The position numbers and the translations under genes are program-made. A DNA stretch of 64,000 bases, from assembly GCA_013176395.1 (NCBI GenBank), contig JABMLP010000008.1:1116001-1180000 (forward strand). Direction: 5' to 3'. This document shows, piece after piece, positions 1-11,696 of the stretch (position 1 is its first letter; the number at the start of each line of letters is the position of its first letter). Below the pieces are notes generated by a model. That model saw only the letters and a program-made list of their open reading frames with translations. It did no database searches and was not told the DNA's origin. This stretch comes from Venturia oleaginea (Eukaryota; Ascomycota; Dothideomycetes; Venturiales; Venturiaceae).

Positions 1-247
1 ACCACCATCCACCAGCGCCATAGTTATATTACTACTGTACATGTTTGGATCTGCACATTACTACTCGCCCGAACATCCACCACTGGTGAGTTGTATGCAA
101 GTCACACAATCGTTGCCTATGCTGACGCCTTGCCTGTTCAGAGTACACCTGTATCCTTTCCTGAACACCACATACAAAACTCTCTGCTGTACACGTTCAC
201 GAATACTCTGTACAGTTTCACGCCCAAAGCGACTGCGTACTTTCACC

Positions 248-2967
248 ATGGCTATAAACAATCCCAGCTATCCAAATGGCACAAAAGCAAGCGGCACAAA
301 CCCGCTCGGCTACGGTCGTAACGTTGCTTTGAATGGAATGAGCTCCAATTGTATTGCCTCGAATGGCAACAATCCACTGGCCACGCCAAACGACAACGCT
401 TTCCTTCAGAACGGTACGAACGGTACGAACGGTATGAACAGCATGAACGGCTTCACCATGGGGCATCCCAGTATGAACGACATATCCAACACTCTCATGC
501 GAGCGTCAGATGCTACAAATGAAACGAGAGCACCGCCATGGCAACCTTGGACGAATACGAGACCTGCAACGCGCGACAGCTCCCAAACACGAGGTGAGAT
601 GCCTCGCCTGGTATTCCAACCTCTGCTAACATGTGCAGACATCTCGTCCACAGGCGTCAGAAACAACGTGGAGTCCACAAAGGCTCTCAAGGTTCTCCTT
701 GGACAATCGGACCCCTGGAATGACCCGACCGCAAGCTCGCAGCCACCTATAAGCAGCGTGAGAACTTCTCCAGTCCGCCGGGAGACTTTTCAAGATACAG
801 GCAATGTCTCAAGCACCTCACAAAACGTCTTTGGCAGTCGTTCAGTATATCAGAGGTCAACAAATGGCACATCTGACCATCAAGGACAGCGATACTCGGA
901 TGGCGCAATTTACGCATCTGGACATCAGACACGTCTCTCCGATGAGAACTTGCACGATGAGAATTTGCAAATTCGTGGCTACAATTACTTTCGCCCCTCT
1001 CCACCCGCAGTTCAATCTCCCCCTGATACGAACAATGGTAAAACCTCGTCTTTTGCTCCTTCAAGAAACGGCTCCCGAGATTTCAGCTTGCCGCCATCTC
1101 GTAATGGAAGTGACTATCAGAGCGCGGACAGGGGCAGATTCGGTCAGACGCCCGCTCATACCAGGCCTTCTGCCCGTGATTGGAAGTCTCCCTTTGAGCG
1201 CGAAGATTTCCAACCGAGCGATTTGACTAGCATGTTCGCCCAAACGAATATTCCAAACAGCGGAAAAGGATTGAGCCATGACAGATCTCATAGCAGTACT
1301 CATTCACCGCAAGAGCACGATATGGCGTCGAACAACGGCCTCGCACCTCTCCAGTCAAATGCACATAACTTTCAGAATTGTTTCCAGCAACAGCAGCAAT
1401 CAGATCTTCGTCCTAATCAACGTAGAGTATATCCGCCACTCTCGACTGAAAGCCTTCAAGATAGTTATATATCCGGTTCCCGCGCTGGACCTGCATATTT
1501 GGATCCGATGGCGGCGCTCCAGTTAACTTTGCAGCTCCAACAAGCGCAACAGCAACAGGTGCAAATGTTACAATTTCAGGCAGCTTCCGGTTATCGACCC
1601 CAATACGCCCCTCACCGGCCAACTAGGATGAATCCACAGCAGCCATACCAGTACCCGATGATGTCCTTGCAACCTGGAATTTTGCCACAGTTGGCGCCCA
1701 ACCACCCGTACGGTTCGACTGGGACCACGGGCGAAACTGTCTCATTCAGCCCAAAGTTGAGCGAGTACAGAGCCGCGGTCAAAGACAGCAGTGCGAGACG
1801 ATGGGAGCTCAAGGTGTGCAATTGTCCTTCTCTGACACCAACTAGCAACTAACTTGTAGCAGGACATCTCCACCCATGTGGTAGAATTCAGTGGCGACCA
1901 CAAAGGTTCGCTCTTCATCCAAAACCGAATCGAATCCGCCAACAGCGACGAGAAAGAACAACTCTTCTTTGAAATACTGCCGGAAGCTGTACATTTGATC
2001 CAGGATCTCCACGGCAACTTCGTAATTCAGAAATTGTTCGATTACGGTGACCAGGCCCAAAAGAGAGCGCTGGCCGACAAGCTGAAGACCAAGATGTACA
2101 ACATGTCGACGCAGATGTACGCCTGCAGAGTAGTTCAATGTGCATTGAAGCACGTCTTGAGCGATCAACAAAACGAACTCGTTCGGGAATTGGAACCATT
2201 CATCGAGAAATTGGCCAAGCACCAGCACGGCAATCACGTCATTCAATGCTCTATTGAATCCCTCGATTCTCACTGGGTACAGATCGTTCTCGATGCTGTC
2301 CGTCAAAAGGTTGTCACACTCGCTAAACATAATTCCGGATGTCGTGTTATCCAGCGCCTTCTCGAGAATTGCGTTGGGCCTGCGAAGAGGAGTATCTTCG
2401 AGGAGCTTCACTCAAATGCCGCGACCATCATCACAGATCAATATGGCAACTACGTCGCTAAGCACATGATGATATACGGTTCTCCTGAAGATCAGAGGAA
2501 GATGATCAAGTTGGTCAAACAACAGCTGCTTTTGTTCGCCAAAAACAAATTTGCAAGCAACGTCGTGGAAACATGCTTGAGTGTTGGCTCCACTGAACAG
2601 CGGCGCGAGTTGATGGAGGTGCTTATCGAGAACCCCGACTATATGTGTCAGCTCATCCAGGATCAGTATGGTAACTACGTCGTCCGTGAGTATTTCCGCA
2701 TACCCTGATAGCCCTTTCGCTGACTGTTTAGAAAAATTTCTCAACTTGCTACAGAGCGAGGATTTCCATAGACTCGTCGAGGAAATGAAACCCCAGATGG
2801 TCAAGGCCAAAGCGAACAGCAGTGGCAAGCAGATTGCTGCCGTCGAGAAGCTTTTGCACAGGGCAGACTCTGCTACCGTGACTGCTATTCTTACTGCTAC
2901 TGTTACGAGGAATACCACAAATGGTGGCAATCCGCCAGCCTTGAACTCATCAGCGTCGTTGATTTGA
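248..2967 (+). CDS. Pumilio-family (PUF) mRNA-binding protein, Puf3-like
   Basis: Post-transcriptional regulator that binds 3' UTR elements of the UGUA type. I read join(248..593, 639..1813, 1863..2685, 2732..2967), about 859 aa. The start at 248 sits in a good context (caccATGg). The N-terminal 500 residues are disordered, rich in Asn, Ser and Gln, with short polyQ runs near 1390 and 1545. The C-terminal half is a complete Pumilio domain with eight repeats. The base-reading triplets in order are SLFIQ, NFVIQ, CRVVQ, NHVIQ, CRVIQ, NYVAK, SNVVE and NYVVQ, which predict a target 5'-UG?AUAUA-3', Puf3-like. Repeat 6 has Lys where Gln is usual. The 45-nt intron 594-638 (GTGAGA..CTAAC..CAG) is a multiple of three, so retention would add 15 residues. 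The last intron splits repeat 8 and splicing recreates the NYVVQ motif. Family assignment is firm; the Puf3 subtype is inferred. Confidence 0.93.
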
Positions 2968-5900
2968 TGCAGAGATAACTGACTCAAGACAAAGATGTAC
3001 TCCCAGTGCAGACTGCATCAATCGCAACGCCACGACTATTTGATATCACGCCCGTCACAGATTCAGCTGCTGTCTCCACTCAATATCTCGACCAGAATGG
3101 CACGCGACGACAACCCAATGAGAGAATTCGTCTGAATGCCATGATCATGGATCTGTCTCGATGTTACCGGCCGCTGGTCAGTACAGCGCGGCACCCCAAG
3201 TTTTGACACTCGCACTGCCGGACTTAAGGCGACGACGATACCTCTCGCATTACCAATCACCAGCAATACAATATTGCCCTGGGAATTGGTTTTTCTTTCA
3301 CATCATGTTTTTTTCTACACTATACGAAGCGAAGGTGCCTGGCGCGAACGGGATACAACCTTGGATTGCACACTACATTCAGACAGGCGGCGTTTGTTTC
3401 ACTACGACGACTTCACGACATCAAATACCCCAATACCCAACGCATTATGCCATCACGCCACGGCGCGATACACCACAAAAATACCACCTGCACTGGTCTT
3501 TTCGCTGTTGTCACATTGTCTTAACTGTTTATATATGTAGAGGCGTTTGCCACCTTAGCTAATATGGCGGGGGTTCGGAGGTAATGGAGGTTGTTCGGTG
3601 TCAATTTTCTTTTCAGTCTGACTTGCACATTTAAATCATAACGTTTGTTGGTAAAAAAGGGACGTGGTTCTTTCTTGTAAAGACGTGATCGGTGGGAAAT
3701 GGAACTGGAAACGAGACGGGTGTCTGAATGGATATGGAAAGAGGTGGGGTGGGTTAGCGTGGAGTTTGGGGGTTATCGCATAAATGATTCGGTTGATGCT
3801 GTTTCCGTTTTTCGTGAATGCTTTTGCTGGTGATGGGGAGGATGGTGCGGGTATTACATGAATGTTGTTGTTGTTATAATTGTTAATTTTAAAGATGCTT
3901 GACTCTCTCTCTCTCTCCCTCCCCCTCTCCCTCTCTGTATGTCGCTGTGATGATGTATGCCACCTGACGAGTGAACTTGGTTAGCTCTTCCGTTTCGTCG
4001 TATCTTTTCTTTTACTTATTGGGCGGCTTTTATTCAGATCTGGTCGGTGGGATTGTTTTTGCATCTTGATTGGATACTTAAATTGGGTGGGGGGGTTGGC
4101 TTTTAACTGATTTTTGCAAGGGAATGGTGAGATGAGATGGGTTTTTTTTCCCTACTGTGGGAGGGGAGGTGTGTATGGATTTCGAAGACGTAAGGAGCTA
4201 TTTTGGTAATCTTGGGGTTGGGTTTGGGCTTTTTTGGTGATGATGGGTGGGTGGGAGTGGTTGTTTAGTAGTGGTTGGGAGAGCGGATGGGGAGTTTTTG
4301 GGAGGGATTTTTGGGATGGAGGTAATGGTGGTAATGGTGGTTGATAGTAGGGGAGATGAGGGGCTGGAGGGGGGAGAGGGAATAATGGTGATTATGATTG
4401 TAAAAAGTAGACGCTGTTTGATGAGGTAGGTAATCTTGGTACGATAACTGGTTAGATATCCGGGATCTTTGGCCTTGCTCCTCGATAATATTCTTGGGTT
4501 CGCGTGGTTTTTTTTTTCTTTTTCCCCCCCCCTTTTGGTTTCGCTAGTTAGCCTAGTACGGAAGATGGTGAGGTGCACGACCGGAGTCTCTTTGTTAGAG
4601 TCTTGTAGAATCTTCCTGGAGACGTCTTGATCAATATTTATGGAAGGAGAATAAAAGTAGTTAACGGGGATCTGGAATAGTTTAGATTTATCCGCGTTTG
4701 ATCGGTTGAACTTTCTCGGGTATGGGAATCGCGACCCGCTGAGTAGGGAAGTAACAATAGTAACAACAACAATGATAATAAATATCGTCACTATATATTC
4801 CTCTTTTCTTTCCCCGAGGGCCGAACTTTTACTTATTGCAGCCTTGCCATACCTCTACCATCGGAAAAGGCTTCACATACAGCGTTGGCATTTCGATCTT
4901 ACTACGTACGTGACCGCGCCATTAATACTTGCTGGATACTCTATCAAGTATTAGGAGAATTCAATAATGATTCTCGGTCATTTCAAACGGTATCTTTCAC
5001 AGTCGTAGGCTAGCCAGGACTTCAGGTAGGTACGGCTGACTCGGTGTAAGGCTGGAATTTTCAAGGTATAGTATAGTACAGCGTGTCTTGATCTAGAGGC
5101 TGATGGGCAGATCAGCTGAAGTGAAAGAGAATGGGAATGGGATTTGCTATATTAGTATATCTTCCTAGCTCTTTCCATTTTCCTAAATCTTCATGATGAT
5201 GGAAACCATTACCATCACTATGTGACGGCTTGCTAGGCTACTGGAACAACCACAGTGTCCAAGCACCTAACAAGGCGCCACAGTACACGGGCCACAGCAA
5301 GACCTGTAAGTAGGCCTTGCCCCCAGCCCCCATTTAGATAGCTACCTGTAGTTCGCTATCACATTTAGTCCATACCTGATTGCTGTTCACGCCTTTCATT
5401 AGTTACTACTAGCCGTGACACACTACCTCTAGCCTTATACAAGAGATAATAACATTAATTCGACGTAAAAGTATACAAGTTTGTCCTGTCCGGAGAACAA
5501 ACACTAAGGAAATCGCAACTCGCTACGATGGGTAGAGGAGAGGCGTGGACATATCCTCTACACATTCCATAGGCTCTACGAAACTCTCTAGCCCTATCCT
5601 TGATCCTTTATTTTTGAGAATCTGCCTTAGGCCCAAGTTAGATGGATGTTATCGACTGTCTGCGAGAAGAAATGATGAAAATCGCCATCGATTATAGACT
5701 AGGATATATTCTACGAAAGGACCAAATACTTCAGGCTTCGTCGTGGCTATCCGTAGAGTCGTTAGCTCGTATAAATGATACCTCAAGAGTTATGCTGAAA
5801 CCCTGATACGCGGTCGGTCTCCTGACCTCTTGCTTGTCAATATCGTCCGTGTTCGCTTAGTGCCTGCAAGAACACAAGTTATATTATTCCAGCAAGCACA

Positions 5901-5977
5901 GATACCGGGAAAGGGTATTCCGGTTCAAACCAAACGCCAGCCCAGTAAAATCCAAATTCAGCATGTTCCATGTCCTA
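2968..5977. other. 3 kb convergent intergenic region, no gene seen
   Basis: Lies between the 3' ends of the PUF gene (+) and the acyltransferase gene (-). About 3560-4430 is strongly G/T-rich on the + strand, with a CT microsatellite at 3904-3935 and poly-T/poly-C runs near 4508-4534. The open frames here (for example 4198-4791 minus) are low-complexity products of this skew. The remainder to 5977 shows no recognisable coding, tRNA or repeat signal. Confidence 0.6.
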
Positions 5978-8232
5978 TTACGCCTTCTTCGCCTCCTTCA
6001 TCCTCGCCAAAATAGTGGGATCAATAGTAACGTTCCTCAGCTCCGCCTTCTTCTCAGCCTCATTCTTCGCTTTCATCTTGGCCAATATCACAGGATCAAT
6101 CGTGACCTTCTTCGGCTCCGTTTTCGCTTTTTCAGCCGCATTCTTTGCTTTCATCTTCTCGAGTACTGTAGGGTCAATGTTTATGCTCTTCCCGTTCTGT
6201 TGTGAAGGAATGGCTTTCTTGGCTTGTACAGCAGGCTTGACTGGCGCCGTGTGAGGTTGAGCGATTGTTGCTGCTCTTTGTCCAATTTTCGATGGTGCTG
6301 TCATTGCTGTTGGCTTTTGGGGATTGGAGGAGGGGACTTTAGAGAGATTTTTCGCTGTCAGTGGGAGTGGTTTCGAAGCTGTGACATTCTTATTTGGTGT
6401 GACGATTTTGGCTGGGACGTCAGTCTTTGGCTTTGCTGGAACAACAACTTTCGGTGGCGTTGACGTCGTGCCACTCGTTGGCTTACTGATATTAGCAGGC
6501 CTGAATTTCATGCTGGGAGTGGTTGAGCTCGTAGATGTCCATGCGACTTTGGGTCGTATTGGAATTTTCGGAGTGGTGGGAGCAGGTTTGGCCGTCACAG
6601 TGCTGTCGGACACGGGTTTCTCCTTGCGAGGCGCGCCGATTGAGCTTTTGGCTGTTCGAATGGGAAGCTTGGCTTTTTGTACCTGAGTCGTGTCCGGAAG
6701 ACTCAACGCCTTATGCACCGACGGTTTGATAGCTGCAATATACTGCTGAACCAGGTTTCTCTGTGCGGTAGACGGTGTCATATTCGCTTGCATCCCTTGG
6801 AGACTGGCGACAGACGGTATACTCGAGTTTGAACTCCCCTTCCATTTCTCCAGTCTCAAAGGGTTCTTGGTGGACGTATCATCTCTCACAAGAGAAAGCT
6901 GTTCCTGTTGTTGTGCTGGCTCTCCGATCATCTTCAGCAAATCTTCTGGGTTCTGTCCGCCATAGAACAGGTTCATGACCATCATGATCGAACTAAGAGG
7001 AGCAAAGATGGACAGAAATTCTTCCAAGTTGTTCGTCTTGATCTGGGTTTCGATAAATTTCGCATTCATTGGGCCCGTTTTCTTCGCCGCCTTCTGCTTA
7101 AAGAGCCACTGTTCGTCTACCGGAAATCGATCATATTTGACGAAATGCTCAAGAAGGTAGTCCTTTTCTCGCCAACGATTGCGCAGCCATAGATCGAAGG
7201 CCTTGTCGTCGTCGATGGGAATATCTGCGATCTTGAATCGGCGAAAGTGCATGTTTACCGATTTTGGAGGCCTGCCTTCAAACATGGATGAGCGTAGAGT
7301 GAATATATCCTGGCCGAATTCTTCCGGTCTTATCTTGTTAACTAGGAATTTCGGACGGGTGATGGAAACTACTTACGGGATGCCCTCGTAGCCGATAGTT
7401 ACATCATATAACCAATCTGTAGTAGTCCTCAAGTTTTGGAGGCAAAATTGCAGTCCCTTACTGCGTGGCAGAAGTTGATGTTTCATGTCCTCGACCCCGG
7501 TCTTCTCGGCCCATTGCCTGCTCTTTTGTTTGGTGCCTTTCGCTAGATTGGTTCCTTCAGGAAAGATTAAAAGCCACATAGGATCATCGGCATTGTTGAG
7601 CTCGCTGAGATGTTGTTGGAAACTAGCTTGATCTTGTTCCCATTTCCTCGATAGAAAGATGAAGTTGTAGAATTGTGCGCCCCAGCCGATGACTGGAATA
7701 TTTTTCAATGATTCTTTGAGGATGATATAGATGTAGCCATGCATGTTATTGGTGTAGGCGACCCACCACATGTATAACCAGTCGGTGTACAGCTGAAAGC
7801 CGTCAGCAGATATCGTGTGTGAGATTGATTGGTAGTTACCTGATGATTCGCCATCATCACCAATCTCTTCGGAAATCGACACTCCAAAGTTCCATCTGGT
7901 TTGTGAAAGAGCTGTTTGGGAATAGTCGTATCACCACTGACTCGCACGACCGTCGGCGACCACCATTGTGTCATAGTCGTTATAAGGACACCAAATGACT
8001 GCTTGGTGAAAGCCATGTATGCTTCGTAAAATTTTGGATCGATCAGTTTTAATGGTGCGCCGAGAAATTGAGTGGCACTAATTGCCATAACTCCTGACAT
8101 GAAGGTTGATGCCGCGGCGAAACCACGTTCTCCTTGCCCGATGGGTCCATGTTGAGGAGGTCCAGAAGGATGGTTTTGGACAGTTTTGGAGGACAATCCA
8201 GCACCTAGTTCTAGCAGTGGGTTAGGAGCCAT
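5978..8232 (-). CDS. Lysophospholipid acyltransferase (PlsC/LPLAT superfamily), long repetitive C-terminus
   Basis: Membrane acyltransferase that probably transfers an acyl-CoA chain to a lysophospholipid (LCLAT1/AGPAT-like group). Exons are complement(5978..7328, 7377..7792, 7840..8232), about 719 aa. The catalytic HX4D motif (NHQLYTD, His near residue 130) is assembled across the first intron, and the acceptor motif FPEGTN lies near residue 208. Splicing of the 48-nt second intron gives GIPPEEFGQDIFTLR, a conserved segment of this fungal family. A hydrophobic segment lies near residues 45-65. The C-terminal 280 residues are Lys/Pro/Thr-rich and unlike the enzyme core. They end in three imperfect copies of a unit like IDPxxLxxMKAKNxAEK (plus positions about 5981-6180). 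It faces the gene at 8666 head to head. Substrate specificity cannot be read from the sequence. Confidence 0.87.
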
Positions 8233-8665
8233 GATGGATGCTTGCAGTTTTAGGCAGAGCGCCAGAGCACAATGGTTATGGACCGGAAGTCAGAGTAGCT
8301 GTATGCATGTGTCTCTAAACAAAGATGTACGCTGGTGTTGTTGTCGCTGCGATGGTGTCTATGGCCTTGCTGTGATGATCAGAGGAGCTCGCACCGTGAG
8401 GAGAGTCTCGGCCATCAGCGTCATTATCCCGGGTGGAAGCGGTGTGTGCTGGGATGTTTGTGCGAACCAGGCCAGCGTCTCATCCTAGAAATCCTGCTTT
8501 TTCAGCCTCGTCTGTGACGTCGCCTTGCCCCCGGGCCCCTTGCGCCCCAAACAGCGACACACGACCGGCAAACAAAAGTTGCTTTCCCCCAAATCCAATA
8601 ATAAAATCTAAGAATACCCATCTCCTTCTCCTAAACAATTAGCATCATCGAGGTCGATATACGAA
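8233..8665. other. Divergent intergenic region
   Basis: Shared upstream region of the acyltransferase gene (-) and the small gene at 8666 (+). I see no clear promoter element, and the small open frames have no recognisable product. Confidence 0.5.
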
Positions 8666-9241
8666 ATGCCAGCCAGACCAGTTTCTCAGATCAACATTGC
8701 GAACCGTTCGAAAGCGAGAGCAAGTGGCTCTGCAGTTTCCAAGACTGCCGAAGTAGCGAAATCGACGCCTCCAATTCCACAGGCAGCAAACGGTGCATCG
8801 CCGTACCAGATCATGGCAGCGAGGATAGCCAACCGAGTTGCTGAGATGGCAGAGAACGTTACCTTTACGGAGAGACCTGTGTCGTAAGTAATCTATCATC
8901 CGGAGCTCTATATTCCACATCTAATTCAGAACAGCCAACCGCAAACCAACGGTGCTGTATCAGAAGCGGCTCCCGTCAATGGGAAGAAGAAGACTCCACG
9001 CAAGCTCGAAATCCGCCTACCTGACTCGGGCGTTGATGGCGTCAAGTTTTCAGCGCCGTTCCTCGACAATACACTCTCAAAGATGCTAGCATTGCAGAAT
9101 CGCATGCTGAAGACAGGCAGTGAGATTGCAGCTTCAGATGCTGGGGATGATGTGAAACGGGAACAGTTTGAGCAGAGTGCTGAACTGTCACGGATCATTG
9201 CTTTGATTTGCGCCGAGAAGGCCAGGCAGGGTGTCGTATAG
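8666..9241 (+). CDS. Small conserved-looking protein of unknown function
   Basis: Read as join(8666..8883, 8935..9241), 174 aa. The intron is GTAAGT..ACAG, 51 nt; only the acceptor at 8934 keeps the frame open. The N-terminal part is Ser/Ala/Lys-rich and basic. The C-terminal part is helical and charged, with segments such as FLDNTLSKMLALQNRML and ELSRIIALICAEKARQ that could form short coiled coils. There is no signal peptide or membrane segment. I do not recognise the family. The long second-exon frame, canonical splice signals and ordinary codon use support a real gene. Confidence 0.6.
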
Positions 9242-9680
9242 GCCGATTGTGTGTCTGAAGGATTGTATGAATAGGGATAGTGAGATAGCGTATGGATATT
9301 GGACAAAAGGTTGAGGGCGTTGACGATGTTTGCCGTGTCACTTTGGGCCCGGCGTTTTGTAGCGCGTGTTCTTTTGGGAGTGTTCTAGCTTTCCCCTTGA
9401 TACACCAACGACAATTCAATACACACTGCTTCCTTTCTGAACACCTTAGTCAACCGCGAAACGCGATGTTCTGCATCCTCACGACATTCGACTTTTCGTC
9501 TCATGATAGAGTAACGAATTCGAGATCGACGTCATGCATGGGAGTGCAGATCTCTGTGGCGGGAATGTGCCAGGTTTTGAATGGCACCCGCAGACGTCAA
9601 GGCTGATCCCATCTCGATTGCATATCCATTTCTAGTTCTCCATATTCAACTTCTCCATATTCAACTTCCACATCTCAATT
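9242..9680. other. Intergenic region
   Basis: 3' region of the small gene and 5' region of the Gly/Lys/Pro-rich gene. A short duplicated pyrimidine-rich stretch (two copies of CTCCATATTCAACTT) lies at about 9638-9668. Nothing else is recognised. Confidence 0.5.
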
Positions 9681-10723
9681 ATGGCCGGAATAGTCTCAAA
9701 CATCATACAAAACAGCATCGGAGGCTTCGTCACTGGTGCCGTAACTACTGTAGGAGGATACGCCGGCAGCGCAGTTACAGGAGTTGGGAACTTGATCGAG
9801 AGCAGCGGTAGAGCTCTAGGAGACGGTAAATTCTTCTGTCCTCTAATACTGCGCTGGCTGATCTGATCTGAATTGGAGTAGGCATAGCTGGGAAACTTGG
9901 GGGTGTGGGAGACGGCATAAACAGCTACGCCAAATCTATACAGAATGCCACGGCTCCCAACGCTCGAGGAGCAGCTTCAGTCGCTCGAGGAGCAGCTCCA
10001 GTCAAGAGGACGGCCGACACCAAGCCCAAAGCCCTCCCATCTTCCGCCACGAAGAAAGCATTGCCACCAGCGAAGCAGGTGAAAACTCTCCCAGCCCCAC
10101 CAGTGAAGAAAGACACCGTCACGAAACCTCTGGCTAAATCCAACACCCCATACGTCCCACCAGTTGGTGTTTCTGTCAACGACAGAGTTAAGAAATCGGC
10201 GACTGGCACAAATGGAAAGAAGAGCACCAAAGCAGAGACGAGGTCACTGCCAGTTTCAAAGCCTGTGGTGGACGCAAGTGCGCTGAAAGCAAAGACACTA
10301 TATACACCACCGACGGGAGGGAAACCACCAAAATATGTTGTTCCAAATAGCGTGAAGACACCGAAACTGGCAATATCTGGCTCTGAGTTTGGCGAAGCGG
10401 CAAGCAAGGCTGGCAGTGTGGCAAGCGGTTATAAACCTGCCTACTCCTCTCCAACGGGTGGCAATAAAACTTCGGTGAAGCTCTCAGGACCCAAGCCTGC
10501 TGTTGGCGGATATGGCTTGGGAGACAGGTCAATCAGCAAACCTCGGGCTGTAGCAGGGAGTGTATCCGGAGGTGGCCCAAAATTCTGTAAAGCAATTGAT
10601 CCCGGGCTTGTCACCGGCTCATGGAATGTTAGCGTAAATCCCGATGGATGCGATATTCCGGGTTCTTGGCCGCTTGAGGCTGGCTGCTTGAGGCGAATAG
10701 AATTCGATCGCTCAAGCTCGTGA
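9681..10723 (+). CDS. Gly-rich / Lys-Pro-rich low-complexity protein
   Basis: Read as join(9681..9825, 9882..10723), about 328 aa. The first 70 residues are Gly/Ala/Val-rich with short-spaced glycines (GGFVTGAVTTVGGYAGSAV), which could pack as hairpin or amphipathic helices. The next 200 residues are rich in Lys, Pro, Ala and Ser and look disordered, with repeated turns like YTPPTGGKPPK, YVPPVGV and YSSPTGG. The C-terminus after about 10587 is uncertain, because a GTAAAG..TTAG pair there could be another intron giving a shorter tail. No catalytic domain is visible. Composition and modules resemble the gene at 26113-27465, but in reverse order. Function unknown. Confidence 0.6.
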
Positions 10724-10854
10724 AGAGCGAGAAGTGCGCCAGTCGGGGGTATGACAAATCGCTGCAACGGAATCATTATGACCTGGCTAGAACACGAATC
10801 TATATATTGTTTCCTGGCACCACACAATCCAGTCGGCGATCGAAGCACTCGGAT

Positions 10855-11571
10855 TCATAGCATTCCCCGTTTTTCCACGACATGCTTGAAATAATTATCT
10901 GCTGCCCTCCCAGCATCACTGCTCGAGATATACGATTCACTAACACGGTGGCCAGGAATGATCACCATATAAGACCCACTGTCACGATATCTCTGAGCCT
11001 CGTTCCGAAACAACATGACGTACGAAGTTGCGAAACAAGCACGAGCTAATATACTTCTGACCACATCCTATCCACAGCCAAAATATCTTTCCCTCACTAT
11101 CCCTGTCCTTTTCTTCCCAACGTCCATCCTAATATTGTCCTATCAAGCGAGGTCGCACTCTAACATAACCGGAGCAGATCATGTCATATCTTTCTTCGCA
11201 ATCGCGATTGCTTCACAAACCATCGTAGCAACTCTGATGACGATCTCGATTAACGTGTGATGAAACCAGATACTTTCCACCGTCTCATACCTCGCAGCCG
11301 CAAATCCTCACCAACATGTTTCTCTTTGATCAACCAAGCTGTCGTCGTATAATTCCCTACAGAGTAAGATAAGCTCATAGACATTGCCCTACACATAGTA
11401 CCTGGGCATCTTAGTCAAATGTTCATTCAAACACGCGAAGATTCTAGATCGCACATGTGGATTGTGGACTGTGGACCGGCCATCAAGCAAAAAGCTGGGC
11501 GTTTGGGGAATTTGATATTCTCTTGAACCCTCTCTTGCCCTCACGTCAGAGATCTTCTTTTTATATCCCAT
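10855..11571 (-). CDS. Possible multi-exon gene of unknown function (uncertain)
   Basis: Several minus-strand open segments have protein-like composition and are joined by plausible splice sites. One runs from about 11571 to 11402, one near 11355-11312, one near 11210-11171, and a last one from about 11048 to the stop at 10855. The last reads naturally (YRDSGSYMVIIPGHRVSES) and ends KHVVEKRGML. The introns would be 47-130 nt, and some donors (GTACTA, GTTATG) are weak. It may be a real gene with an odd structure or a decayed one. The rest of the 10724-11696 interval shows nothing else. Confidence 0.25.
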
Positions 11572-11696
11572 CGATCGAGTCAGTGGCGAGTACACCCATT
11601 AAAGAAACGACCAGCACCTCAGATTCAAGCCCAAGCGAATAGTTTCGAATTCCTTTGTTTCGTTTCGTACCTGCAGGCAGACGTACTGTTTCCATC

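Noticed and set aside
4198..4791. 197-codon minus-strand open frame
   Set aside because: Product is Thr/Ile/Pro/Ser low complexity caused by the G/T-skewed opposite strand; no domain, no splice signals.
5978..6254. Hydrophobic plus-strand frames resembling membrane helices
   Set aside because: They are antisense shadows of the Lys/Glu-rich C-terminal repeat of the acyltransferase.
9925..10407. 160-codon minus-strand frame of hydrophobic character
   Set aside because: Antisense shadow of the Gly/Lys/Pro-rich gene at 9681.
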